A DNA stretch of 64,000 nt from Cyclospora cayetanensis. Taxonomy: Eukaryota > Apicomplexa > Conoidasida > Eucoccidiorida > Eimeriidae. The first letter of the stretch is position 1. Each line of letters begins with the position of its first letter. Of the stretch, positions 1-11,300 are shown piece by piece. The notes under the pieces were generated by a model. That model was given only the letters and a program-made list of their open reading frames with translations, made no database searches and was not told the origin of the DNA. Both the position numbers and the translations under genes were made by a program. The DNA lies in assembly GCF_002999335.1 (NCBI RefSeq), contig NW_020312041.1, positions 62,001-126,000 on the forward strand, read 5' to 3'.

Positions 1-1361
1 CATCAATACTGAGGATGCTGCGAGCATAATGCCTTGAACCAGATGCCTCGCTCTCCGCAGCTATACATTCATTGTCCTCGCATTTCACCGCCTTCCTAAG
101 ACCACCTACATTAACTGTTGGGCGCATATTGCCAAATCTACTGGATCGCCACTCGTCGAAAGAAAGAACAGTCTTGGTCGGTTGATGCTGCATGAACCCC
201 GTCTCGTCAAACGAGAACTGTGTGACCTCGGATGGACAACAGGACTCTGAAAACTCCAGGGTAAGCGGCACGCTGTATAGTTGTTCATCTATCGTCCCGT
301 CTGGATATCTGCAGGATACACATCTTCGAGGATTCGCTAGTCAGTGTTCCTTAACTGCGGCGATTCGCAAGTAGTTTACGCTGTCCTACAGAGCAAACTA
401 CTCATCGGGTAGTAACAAATATCTGACAGTGGAACAGCAGATGATAGAGTGCTACAGAGAACTAAGGCCACTGTTTTAAAGCTGTTCCCCATGGCCCGAT
501 TTCTGTTAATCTCCGTCAATAACTATTCGCGTTAATGTTGCTTGCAGCTTCAGTGCTCTGAATGGCCGGACCTCAAGAAGTGTCTGTAGATGGCCTGCTG
601 CTTTGTCACTGGGTGCACCGTGAAGATTGCTACATAGGTTGTCACAAGATCCTCAGGTTGGTTCCATACGTGTTTCCATGGGTAGGCATTGCTTCTTTGC
701 GCTGTATGGATGGATGAACACCATTCAAAGGATCACTAAGCTAATGGTACACGGTCTTTGATGGCCCAGCGCTGGACTATGTATGATAAACCCCACATGT
801 TATTTTGCTTAAATGTGGTTTCCCCATGTGCGGTAGTCGAAAAGAATGTAAAAAACATATATGCGTAAAGACAATATGTTGCACCAGCATCGAATATAAG
901 CAGTGCCCTACTCATAGCAGTTGCAGGGCAGGCGACCTGCTGCTTCTTCATACAATCCACCAATGCAAGTCTACCCTGTCCTGCTTACTGGCGTTCACCC
1001 TTCTGTGGCTAGATTTGCTTGCCTCGAAGCTGCGTAACTTGAACTCGACGGCTTTCTCCATCAAGGCCAATGAACTGCTTAGCATTGTAGCAACAAGCTT
1101 TCATATACTGCTCGGACACTTGCGTGTCACGGGGGAATCGGAATGCTGACGATTCAGCAGTCAGTCTTCGATGCGAGTCCAGAATGCGCCCGTTGTGGTG
1201 TATTGCTACTGCATAGTAGTAGAAAAGCTTCAGGATAATGTGAGCAGACAGCAATATGCAGGATAAATTAGGTGTTAGGCGGGATTTAGATGGACAGGAC
1301 TCGTTATTAGCCGCTAGCTGTTCTTTCGGAAGTTACCCCATCCACCACCAGGGTGTATAAC
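1..1361. other. 3' flank of the large gene; no firm gene
   Basis: No confident gene. Two minus-strand open stretches, 1254-1009 and 963-736, look weakly protein-like. The first follows a good acceptor (pyrimidine tract, then TATGCAG ending near 1219), and the second holds one hydrophobic segment. Neither joins the large gene in phase: splicing from the GTGAGC site at 1439 to that acceptor would create an immediate TAG. They may be exons of another gene or chance. Confidence 0.3.
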
Positions 1362-2942
1362 TCAGCTAGGCTGCATTGATTTAGTCCTCCCATGCAAGGC
1401 ATCAAATATGGAGAGCACCTTTAGCTGTGGTTTGCTCACCATGGAACTAATGGCAACAAAGCTTATATCCATTATGACCGTTAGGGCGACCCCTAGAGCT
1501 CCAAAACCAGTCTCTCGCTTAAAGCAATTATGCAGTGCAAACGTCACACCCGCCGATTCTCCCCCAAATCCCTCTATAAGCGCCAGAAGAACGGGTAACA
1601 GCGAAATCCAAACTCCCAAAGGCGCCATGAAACGATAAGCTGCGAACAGAAACCCATATGTAACGGAGAACCCGCTTGGTGTCATTTCCTTCAGTGCTAG
1701 AGTTCGCCTGAGACAACTGGTTGTGCTGTGATAAAGACGCATCAGCGTTTACTTTCGAAATACCTGCATTCGGTAATCGTCCGATAAGGCAGTGTGCCGA
1801 TCTGGCCACAGTGCAGAGCACTGCAAATACGAGTAGGGCAGTCAGGAAGCCACTTCCGGCGTACACCACTGCAGCTCCTAACGAGAGCAATTCCTGCAAA
1901 AAAATGACGGATTCGCACACTAACACTCTGTCGCAAAAGCGTTGCAGTGGTCAAGAAGGATTATGATACAGGGAAAACCATAGAAATATTCTCTCAGCGG
2001 GCGCCATGTCGTCGCTTTCTCTGGTCGAACACTGCGCCGAGCAGAGAATACGAGATGGCTGCTTGCTTGCACAGCTAAATAAGCATTTCTAGCATTTTCA
2101 GAGTGGTACTATAGCTCCTCACAGCTGCTATTTTGCGTAATGATTTTCCTATAGGTCAAAGACAACAATACGAGCACTAGCTCGGATCATATACTTCACA
2201 GACTTTGTTGGACTAGTTGGAGCCTTACCAATCTCCATCAAAACTTCAGTAGTGTTCCAGCCACCACTTTTGTTGGAACCCACCTGGACGTAACCCAACC
2301 GGATATAGAGGCCGCTTATCTCGGCGCTGTACACCGGAATTCCACAAGCTTTCAGGAAAATCCACGAACCAAACAAAGCGATGAAGACGGCAAACCACAA
2401 CGCTCCAAGGGCAAACAACAAAGCCGCGCCCGCTAAACCTGAATGCACAAGCCAGGAATAGTAATTGCAAAATCCTGTTTAAGCGCATCGAAGGACCGAT
2501 TCTGCACTTCAGCTTTTAGACCTTATCTCACTTATCTCTTTCATATCGGAAGATATGCAGTATTCTTCAAGGAGGTCGCTGCAAATATGCCGCAGCTTTC
2601 GTCGTGTTACCCCTTTATGAAGTAATGTTTGCTCAGTTATTACTGCAAAAATCATTCCAGAAGGCACTCCGCTCTTGGTCCACTCCTAGGCACATCTTTC
2701 CGTGTATCGCAATAGACAAGCTCTCGTAATGCTATACTTTAGCTCAGGACTATCCCACCTGAATACTGGAATGAGGCGAGATCCCGCTCCGTTGCCCTGG
2801 AGAATGGTTGCATTCCATAATTCAGTGCACGGCGACGGGCTTGCCTTTCTTCGTCGAGAGTATCTTGTCCTGTCACGCACCGATGTTGCACTGGCATACG
2901 AGAGCTTCATAGTGCTTCTAGTAAGCCTATCAGTGAGGGGTG
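1362..2942 (-). other. Membrane-spanning carboxy-terminal exons of the large minus-strand gene
   Basis: Exons 2942-2759, 2578-2532, 2438-2284, 1893-1764 and 1696-1362 join in phases 2, 1, 0 and 1. The 47-nt exon 2578-2532 fits its neighbours' phases on both sides. Three exons encode strongly hydrophobic helices rich in Leu, Ala, Phe, Val and Gly, giving four predicted membrane segments with short polar loops. The donor CAG|GTGGGT at 2283 and the acceptor with a run of T before GCAG at 1894 are strong. The intron at 1763-1697 is only 67 nt and is the least certain. The tail after the last helix is short and polar. Confidence 0.6.
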
Positions 2943-5900
2943 CTTTGCAACGGGCAAGGTGATGGTCCCCTTTAGCAAAAATTAGGTCCGATCACGAAAC
3001 CGCGTCTAGAGAGCCACTAGAATCGGGGATTCCAAGTACCGTTGATATCTATTTTTTTTTGCATGTTTCGCACGATGAGCTGAGCAGACAAGCTCGCTGA
3101 ATTGGGTCGCACAGGAGCACAATCACACCCTGACCAATCCCACTCCAAAATGTTGTCCGAAGGGGTCGACATGCATACGGAGATGGCATAGGAGCGAAAC
3201 GCAATTTGCTGTAGATGTTCTTCTATACCAAGAGGCTAATTTTACCTGTGTTGCTGCGACTGCTATTATGGGCGGTGTGACTGCTGCGGCTGCTACGGAG
3301 AGAAAAGGCATGATGGGATTCCCTTGGGAGGGGCAATTCGTCTGGGATATTCAGCATCCGTCCCGTATACTGAAGGGGCACCTCAAACTCGTGGAAGCCG
3401 TCTACTTCTTTAGGTATTCGTACAACACGAAAATATAGGTTGCAAAGCCATCTCTCGAATCGAGTACGAAGCATGTCCTCTATGTCCATAAAGCGCTGGA
3501 TTGAAGTGTCCACTTCACCCAAAAACAGGGGCACCTGCCAGCACACAACTAAAGGCGCCATGCTAGCGTATCTATAGTTAGGCAGGACTTCTTGGCATGC
3601 TAGCACTCCACCTTGAGCAGTTGCAAGTAAATCAAGGAAAAGGCCTCTCTGAATTCCGGCACTGGCATGTCTGAACTATCCGATGCACCTTGAAGCAGCC
3701 TTCTACTACGCGCCATTCGGCACTGACCAAAGGAAATGCCCCCCAAGCCACTACCTGAGCAGCAGAGATTCTCAACAACCCAAAATCTTCCGCTAGAAGC
3801 GGCATATACATAAAGTGTAGGGCAGCTGCCTGCTTCTTTCCGTAACTTGCTTGCAGCCGCACAAATTCATGTAGACACAATCAAGCGTCGCTCGTCCATG
3901 CACGTGAGTGCTGGGGTCGAAATTTAAAATCGAACAAGCTTAAATCAGTGTAAATCCACCTCGCCGAGCAGAACTGTATGAATGGCATGGCAGGGCCTCT
4001 ACTTCGCATCTCCAGGAGATATCGCAGTGCACTGTTGGTCACAAGGTACGGCAATTCGAAAAATAATACATAGTGCTCCTTCTGCGCACCTTATCTACGG
4101 GTGACACTGCTCCGCGAAGTAGATATAGCTGAAATATCAAGCACATGGACGGTTTAATGTCGGCCTCAGATGGACAATTCAAATAAAGCGTTTCATCGAA
4201 CCTGTACGCAGGCTCCATCAAACGCCGGAAGCTTGTAGCAACTCAATTATATCCCGTTCAAAGCCATTCGCGAGCTCATTTCCATCAGCTGCTCAAGGCT
4301 GTCCATCCGTTTTTCATTTACTCGAGCATGTCTCTATCGCATATCTTTTTTCCTCTGTGCTAGTCCTCTGCATTGTAAGAGGATCCGACAGAATTTAGGA
4401 GCAGTGTCGATATCCCATGGCACACGCATAATAATGCCTTCCTACTTCCGAAGTGGCGTGTACTTGTGTCTTGTCCCGTGGATTTTTCTTCAAGATGAGT
4501 GAATCGTGAGCGATATTGGACTGATTGTTGTTTGTCATCTATACTATGAAACCTTATTTGGTGAAACGTAAGGCCTTCGTGATCATCATTGTAAAAATAT
4601 CTTGACTATTCAGTTAAGTGAGTGCATTGTGCAGCACCTATCTTTTGTGGCTCGACACACAATGTATTGCATACTGACCTGAGGCATTCACTGAAATACA
4701 TTGCAGCAAAAGCCACAGGTGCAGAAACAGCGCAAGGGCTAGTAGCTAAGATGTCCTTGGCACCTCCGGTAGTGCTCAGATCTGCTCCGTCATTTTGCTG
4801 GCCTGCCTCCAAGGAGGACGCATACTGGTTGAGGTAGGTCCAAGTCAGCTTGTGGCCTCCTAACGCCAGAAACCACTACACATACGAAGCTTACATTTTC
4901 TGCCTGCCTGTTGGTATCGAAGAGTTCGTAACGTGTTTGAGTGCCTTTCTTCTACATCTCGCCAGTGAAACGTTTAAGTGGAGCTTGGTACTGATGCAAA
5001 TTGACACCTACGGAAGGGACACAGTTCCTCACCCAATCGGTTCCATACCGAAACCATCATCACGTAGTGCCCTCTTGGAATATCATCTTTCACGGCGCGA
5101 CACAGATCAAGGCGTATGCGCAGTGCTTGTGGCATTAGCTTCCAATTCGGACCATCAATGCCACCTTCAGCGACAAAGGAAGCCATTACCATTCAACTAA
5201 CTAGAATTGCTCGGATACCCGTTAACACCTTGAATGGTTGCTTTGCATGTACGATGAAATTCGATCATAAAATAAAGTCCGTTTGCCTTACGTTGAATGC
5301 CAATGGCTTGTCTGGCTGCACTAGGGATCTTAGCCCTTAAAGAGTAATTTGTTGCATGAAAGTCTCGCTTCAAGAAACCATAGGAGCCTAGTAGTTCAAG
5401 TCGGCGGTATTGCAGAACTGCTTCCAGCCGTATTTGAAATGATTGTAGCGCACATTCCATTTTTTCCTGCAGCATTGAAAGCCTTCTTACTCTCAACAGC
5501 ACACCTCTGGCAGTAGCACTTTTCAGAATGCCCTGTATGGGGCATTGCTAATGCAACCAGGGAAAGATACATTCTTAATAGCAGCGCTACGCCAGCACCT
5601 TTCACAACTATACGAACGGCGTATGAATCACCACCTGACGCAACGCGCCACTCCTCTCCATACGGTGAAGCTCACCCTTCTATCGTTGTGCTCATGCTGA
5701 GCATGCTTCCTTGATGATTTGAAAAGCTCAAGTTTCTCCTTTATTTGTTGCATTATCCTATTGTGTATGGCTTGCGCGTTCTGGCAGAGTCTTTTCCTCT
5801 GAGACTGCAAGCGTTCTTCTTTTTGCGCTTTCCCTCCTCCATCGTCTACAGCCAAGTGGCTCCTGTCCTCCACCGCACCTTTTTGGTACTCAACTACCAC

Positions 5901-7645
5901 TTCTTCACTCGTTAGAGCCACCTATGAATTATGAAATATGCCACTTCAAGCTCTTTGTTTTACATAATTAATCGACCATGTACTAAGTTCCATGTCTAAC
6001 ACAATAAAGAGGAAGGCGCATTTCGTAGGGCACGTGGCGGACTTACTTGAAACCCCTGAAGAGCCTTTTCAGTTGTAATATTTTGCCGAATAATTGCAAC
6101 AGTTCTAAGGGAATCAATGCAGTGTAGTTTATTGGCGCGTTCTTCTGCGACGTTTAAAGCACAACTGACAGTGGAGACGAGTAGCTGGACAAATGTGTGC
6201 TGTACTACCGGTTCCAGAGCCACCACTCGATACAGCGATTGGTGTTATTAGCTGAACTACAGCAAATCGATATCGAGGTGAGCTCGACTTCATCCTAAGT
6301 AGCGATACGCTCGAAGGCTTCGAACTGAAAGGCATCATCTTCGAGTAGAAAGCACTGTTCAAGCTCATCAAGCTCTTTATCGTCACTTTGTGCTCTAGAC
6401 AAAGAAGGAACTCTTCCTCTCTGCACTCCCCCACACATCCCTGATTCTAAAGGGAACATCAAATTTTTTGTACGTTTTGTATGAATAAAATCTACGTAGC
6501 ATAAGGATAGGCCTAAAAGCTTGATGGATTGAGCGCACCTGCATTGCAAAAAGGCTCTGGAGCGCTGTGGCTGTTTTACTGTCAAAGAGCTCTGTGCTTC
6601 TTCTCGCGCTCGAATGCACCCCTCCGGATAGTGTTGCTACTTTAGCATGCCCCTGCAGAGCCATGGAAGCCATTTCAGTATCCGCATGCCTTGGGATCTT
6701 GATTGGGAGGCTGCGACGGTGGACACCGAGCTCTTCGTTTGCTTGAAGGTCCATCTCTAAATCGCCTATGTATGCCTGAATTCGCTGTTGTTCCAGTGGG
6801 TATTCGGTCGCCGCTTTATATTTTGTGAGTTGCACGCAATTATGGTCTTGAAGGTTCTTATGTTGCACAACATCCTGTTGTTCGGAGTGCAGTAGAAACT
6901 GGGGCTGCAGACATGATTCCGCCGGTTGTACATGATTTTGTGTTTCTTGCAAGCCGCTTTGGGTACTGAACTTCTCTTGACGCGAATGGCCAATAAAAGC
7001 TTGCTTTTCTCTTTCGCATTTCTCTTTCTTGGGCTGGGGTTTCTGTTGGGAGCTGCCTGAGTTGTGCGAAATTCCCTGTTGAGCTCCTTGTAATGCTTGC
7101 ACCTGCTCCATCTGCTGCTCATAGGTCCTCACCTGCCCAGCGTCTTCTGGTACTTTACATTGTCGCTGGACAGCTATATCATTTCCAGCAGCTCTTTGTA
7201 AAACTGTGTCTTCACCCTTGGATAGATGCGCTTCATGAGTATCCTGCTTGTTTTGCTGTTCTTCGAAGGCTGTTTGCCTCTCAGGAGACGCCCCTTCACT
7301 ATCATGGCTTCCGGAGTTTTGGGCTTCCTCTGAAGCCTGTTCTTGAGTTTGATCACACCGCCCCTCCTTAGCATGTATCTCCTTGTCCTCTTGGGCACAG
7401 ACTCCCTTTAGTTGCAGTGGCAGTTCGATGGCTGATATCTCCTGATGTACGTCATGGGTCTGTTGCGTTTGCAGAGGCCATTCCCCCTCATGGTCTTCTT
7501 GCCCATCTTCCAGGCAAACGTGTCGATTTCCTGACGGCATCTCCCCTGAACCGTTATCGTCTAATGATTTATTTTCATTGTGCAGTCCTGGTTGCGTTAA
7601 CTCATTTGTAACATGCCTGCTTGTTTCAGAAGGCCCTCGTTTCTC
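1362..7645 (-). CDS. Large multi-exon gene: Gln/Glu-rich, coiled-coil, C2-like and polytopic membrane protein
   Basis: I do not recognise a named family; this model is my own reconstruction. Exons in transcript order: 7645-6580, 6446-6309, 6225-6047, 5921-5676, 5466-5292, 5164-5033, 4802-4679, 4201-4090, 3754-3689, 3534-3246, 2942-2759, 2578-2532, 2438-2284, 1893-1764, 1696-1362. Every junction is GT..AG and every reading phase matches; the first 3300 nt (to 1440) give exactly 1100 codons and the last exon adds 25 residues before TGA. Layout: Gln/Glu-rich residues 1-355, a helical and coiled-coil part at about 400-600, a C2-like domain at about 615-810, and four hydrophobic segments at about 921-948, 974-1001, 1024-1055 and 1080-1100. 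Introns are 67-477 nt. The start is missing: the first listed exon opens after an acceptor, so at least one 5' exon lies above 7645. A GTGAGC site at 1439 could end the last exon early. I infer a membrane-anchored protein with a lipid-binding C2 fold. Gene reality is well supported; individual boundaries less so, especially at 6225 and 6446. Confidence 0.7.
3246..5164 (-). other. C2-like domain exons of the large minus-strand gene
   Basis: Five exons, 5164-5033, 4802-4679, 4201-4090, 3754-3689 and 3534-3246, join in phases 1, 2, 0, 0 and 1. Several joins restore compact motifs across introns: NRLG|G, SPVDK|VVAWGAFPLV and GCFK|VPLFLGEV. The order of beta-strand-like segments (a Leu/Ile/Arg-rich strand, a YVMMVSVWNRLGG stretch, FDETLYL, LIFQLYLL, then WGAFPLV) is that of a C2 sandwich. 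I do not see the full set of calcium-binding aspartates, so calcium binding is not claimed. A WLCNLYFRVVRIPKE segment follows the core. The last exon ends in a Ser/Arg/His-rich stretch before the donor GTAAAA at 3245. Confidence 0.6.
5292..6446 (-). other. Acidic linker and coiled-coil exons of the large minus-strand gene
   Basis: Four exons: 6446-6309, 6225-6047, 5921-5676 and 5466-5292. The first ends in an acidic stretch rich in Asp, Glu and Leu. The second is amphipathic and ends at an excellent donor (CAA|GTAAGT at 6046). The third and fourth carry long runs of Lys, Arg, Glu and Gln with regularly spaced Leu, Ile and Met, as in a coiled coil. The donors GTGAGC (5675) and GTAAGG (5291) and the acceptor TGCAG (5467) are good, and phases 1, 0, 0 and 1 fit throughout. 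The acceptor at 6226 has a poor pyrimidine tract and is the weakest point. Confidence 0.6.
6580..7645 (-). other. Long Gln/Glu-rich exon of the large minus-strand gene
   Basis: This 1066-nt exon is open from an acceptor (TAG at 7648-7646) to a donor ACA|GTAAAA at 6579 that leaves phase 1. It encodes about 355 residues dominated by Gln, Glu, Lys, Asp, Ser and His, with QQ pairs and no hydrophobic segment, so it is probably intrinsically disordered. A second possible donor, CAG|GTGCGC near 6556, is in phase 0 and does not match the following acidic exon, so I prefer the upstream one. Read unspliced, the frame runs on to a stop at 6395, but its composition changes sharply after 6560, which supports splicing there. 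At this length it is far beyond chance for the window's base composition. Confidence 0.7.
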
Positions 7646-8114
7646 CTACCCATAAAAACACGCCACAAGCATATCTTCGACTGTTCAGCTATTTTCACAG
7701 ACTGGCACATGTAACTTTGCATGCATTTGTTGCGGACAGCCCTTATTATTTATCATAGCAGGTGGACCTGCCGAAGCAAAGGATGGTGGCAGCGGCAAGC
7801 AGCCTGCGGTTTGTAGAATGTACATGCCGTGTGCTTCGACTCTTAGCATCGGAGCACTTCGTAAGGCCTTCCGGATCTCTACCCGTGGGATCCATTCCCA
7901 CTTTATTTGGTTTAGAGAGGAAAAAGACACGAACTAACTGTCCGTTGTTGCAGCCTCTAAATCTCCTCCAAACCTCTGTAGGTCAACCTTGATAAAGCGG
8001 GAACGCTGAAAGCCCCTGTTATCCGGCGCTGTTGGTGATACGCTCGAGGTAAAATTTCTGGCTTCCTACCACCACCGGCAAACGGAAAATGCGAGGAGCG
8101 CCTAACTCACACTA
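7646..8114. other. Region expected to hold the 5' end of the large minus-strand gene
   Basis: The large gene needs at least one more exon here or beyond. On the minus strand a pyrimidine-rich tract at about 7900-7925 is followed by a short open stretch ending at a donor-like CGG|GTAGAG in phase 0, which would match the next exon at 7645. Another frame opens with ATG near 7902 and runs 49 codons. Neither can be chosen from sequence alone. Confidence 0.3.
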
Positions 8115-8122
8115 TTGCTAAG

Positions 8123-8329
8123 GGTGGCCTTCGCCGAGGTTGATGAAAATGCATATAAGGCAGAGCCCAGAAAATTTATTGATCCTCAGGCAGAGCCCAG
8201 AGAATTTATTGAATCACAGGCAGAGCCCAGAAAATTTATTGATTCTCAAGCAGACCCCAGGGGGACGTGCAAAGACGAGCAGTTGTCTGCGTCCGTGCTA
8301 CACCCACCAAGTGACCCCGACAGCCAGAG
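8123..8329 (+). CDS. Candidate exon with a decapeptide tandem repeat
   Basis: Product not recognised. The frame is open from before an acceptor-like AAG at 8122 to a donor-like CAGAG|GTACAT at 8330. Its core is three copies of a 30-bp unit encoding AEPRKFID-type decapeptides, alternating Lys/Glu and Asp/Glu, followed by a partial fourth. A second plus-strand frame is also open across the repeat (Gln/Ser/Pro/Glu/Asn/Leu), so the frame is chosen on composition and splice fit. All minus-strand frames contain stops. Charged in-frame repeats are common in apicomplexan secreted or cytoskeletal proteins, but no signal peptide or start is visible. Confidence 0.35.
8161..8260 (+). repeat. 30-bp tandem repeat, 3.3 copies
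   Basis: Units at 8161-8190, 8191-8220 and 8221-8250, plus a partial copy at 8251-8260. Each begins CAGAGCCCAG and continues with an ATTTATTGA core. Units differ by a few substitutions and no indels, so the frame is kept. Confidence 0.9.
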
Positions 8330-8379
8330 GTACATCCATTCCATATGGACTAGGAAAGGAACAGTAACACTACGCTAGT

Positions 8380-11300
8380 TCGCATATGAAATCAAACTGC
8401 ACACATGTATCATATCAAGGCCAAAATAAGCATAGTTTCTTCTTGGAGAATAAGCTGCCCAGCCTAATTAAGGATGCGTAATACCTCTGCATACGCAAAT
8501 TAACAAATTAACAAATACGGTGCTACCGAGAAAATGTGCATGCCACTGCCATGTAATCAAGTAACAATTTCAAGCATATTATATTTGTTTTGCCTCAATG
8601 TTCACGCAGCAAGCGCACTACGAAACAGGGAGACAGCAGCCAGCGCCTCTTCCGCACGGCACCTCAAGGATCATTCCATCAAATATAAGGCAATGGAACA
8701 TATAAAGCGTATTAAATTGGCAAATTTCTCTCTGCATGCGTTGATATAGACCGTTTGCTCATCTCAGCAGGTGGAACCTAATAGGAGGAAGCAAGGTAGT
8801 TGCTCTTTGTTGGTTCCTGCAGCACCGCGACCTCAACCTCTGTACAGTAGTCACTCACCGTTTGCCATGGATACCCTCTCACTTCCTCAGCATTCAGCAT
8901 AGCTATTCAGTCCTTATAGCTCGAAAGAAAATAGCAGCCTAGACGTCGCTGTTGGTTTAAGGGGGGTTATCAAGTGGAAATGCAACTCTGGACTGAGCCC
9001 ATATTAAGATTGGGACTATCCCACTTTGTTCTCCCTTCTAAAAGACTCTATTCAGAATCACGATGCACTGAATAAGGATTTGTAGCTGAAGGCACCTTCA
9101 GGGTCAGATTGTTGCAGAACCAAGACACCATATGAGGGACCTTGGCCAGGGGCTGCGAAGGTCAGTGCAGCAGCTACACACCTACCACTAAACCATCGGC
9201 AACCTGGAGTTAGCACCAAAAGTATAATAGCGTAATTCTTACAATGCTCGGATCACTCGTGGGGCGCGGCTGTACTTCGTTCTTCTTTCTTCCTCAAAAT
9301 GTTCGCTTAGTTGAATGGTTCAAGCCAGTTTTGGAATTGCCACATACGCTTCGAGCAAATGTGTTAACTACTTGTAAGAATAGACAGCAATCGATTATCC
9401 ATTGTTGAATGGCACGGCTGCATATATTCAGCTAGTGTAGGGTTAAAAAGCTTCTTTCAAGCGCTCTGAATCTCAATCTAGCGTGTGTGTTGCTCCACCT
9501 GAGCCCTCTGAGCCTGTAACCAAGCGATATCAGGGGCTCTCCGTAAGAGTCTTGAGCCAAGCGACGTCCTCAAATGCGACAGCGTCTTGAGTCTCTTTGA
9601 GCCGCCTATTGATGGCCATGAATTATTGCGGTTTTATTACAGCCTATGCTCGGTGCTGAGAAGCCATTTGACTTCGTAGATGCCAAGCGGCTGCAGCAGT
9701 GTAGTGACGCCGTTTTAGAGGATTGGTGCCTTCTCTAGGTCGAGTTTCCCTGCTCGCACTGGTTGCGCTCATTAGTGGCATAGTATGGCTAGCATTGTTC
9801 GCATCACAATACTGGTCTTACTGTACGCCGTTGTTGGCAGGTTAATGAATACCCAGCTCAGTGCTGCTGGCAGCTGCACGGGCGTAATTTGATTTTACGC
9901 GTGCTTCGCAGGCTGCTTTATCCTACTCCAATTCTGACTGAAATCCAGCGGAATTCCAGGTGACACAAGTTTTTCTTGGGTCATGCAAACGATTATTGCT
10001 TAACACAGGGTTGCACTATATAAAAGTAATCCCGCTTAAGCTCGAATCTTAGAGTGAAGAAAGACAAGTAGAACGCTACATTTCATGAGGACAGTTCCGG
10101 ACTTTTAACCTGATCCTAGGGCTTCCACTTGAGCTCGATATGCATCCTTTGGCCCGTAGCATCTAATACGTTTTGAGTGCTCCACAAACCATCACTGGCC
10201 TTAATGAAAATGTGGCTTACCGCAATCATTTAGAAACGCTCAGAGCATTTGCACACCTCTAGCGCGCTAAGCGTCTACGATCATGCAGACAGCATCGCTT
10301 GTGTAATACAAAGGTGGAAACACCTTAGGTGTTTGGAGGTGACAGCGGCCTGCAAATCGTGGTTACATATTCAAAATCTATTCCTGGTGATAACGTTGCA
10401 TGAACTCAAGGATTTTTAAATGTCGTTTCAAGCTTCTGCTTGCTAGTTCTTTTGGAACGAGCGTGGGCTGCATCATGCTGACTGTTGTGTGATGTGTACA
10501 TTTAAGTGCTGACCGGTACACAACATGGCTGAGTAGGAAGCTCTAACGGCCGGCATGCGATTTTGTAGACTATTTAAAAGTGTAGTATAAGTACTAAGCA
10601 TACAATAGCTTGTTCGGAGTAAAGCACAAAGTGCTGTAGTGGAGTTTCATGTGAGAGGCAAGGTCGCATCCCATTTGCTAGCGCATTCCACAAACCCTAA
10701 ACAAACATAATCCTGTGGAAGTTTATCTCTAGAGCTTAGGTAATCCCACATAAATTCGGTAATCCTAAGATATGGGGCAGCCATAAAGGTTCGAATACAC
10801 TTCATTTTTCCCCAGTCAGTGCCCAACGTACTACGACGCAACGCAAGGATAGGTGACGAAGACCTGGGAAGAATGCGCATCAACATAATCTCGGAATTTA
10901 CGGTGATGTTTCAAGACCGAATTTATATCACTCCTCAACAAGTCCCACCATCGTGTTTCAGCGAATTGTTCCCCCATCTGCGAAGAAGTGCTAGTGATAG
11001 GTAACAGGCTGCGGGTGCTACATGAAAAGCAGCAAAGGAATCGACAGTTATTTTTGAGGGCGAATGTGAAGCGAAGATAATGAAATTAGCTAGCACAAGT
11101 GTGATTTGTTATGATATACATCCTGATTTCTGAGGTAAAGGTTGCACGCACAATGCAACATAGTCAGTTAGCGTTAAACACGTACTTTCACAAGTGACGT
11201 ACTCAAGATAAGCTAGTCATGAATTATGCATGAAATGTCGTCAGCAGCTACGGCGCACAACCGCTTCATCTGGGTAAGCTTTGTGCAGCCAGCTCTGCAC

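Noticed and set aside
1408..1638. Plus-strand open frame over the membrane exons
   Set aside because: It is the antisense shadow of the hydrophobic minus-strand exon, which fits splice phases.
3649..3688. 40-nt intron in the C2-like region
   Set aside because: The acceptor at 3535 gives a normal 154-nt intron, keeps phase and restores the CFK|VPLFLGEV continuity.
5005..5015. Other plus-strand frames over 4600-7600
   Set aside because: All lie opposite exons of the large minus-strand gene and show no splice or composition support.
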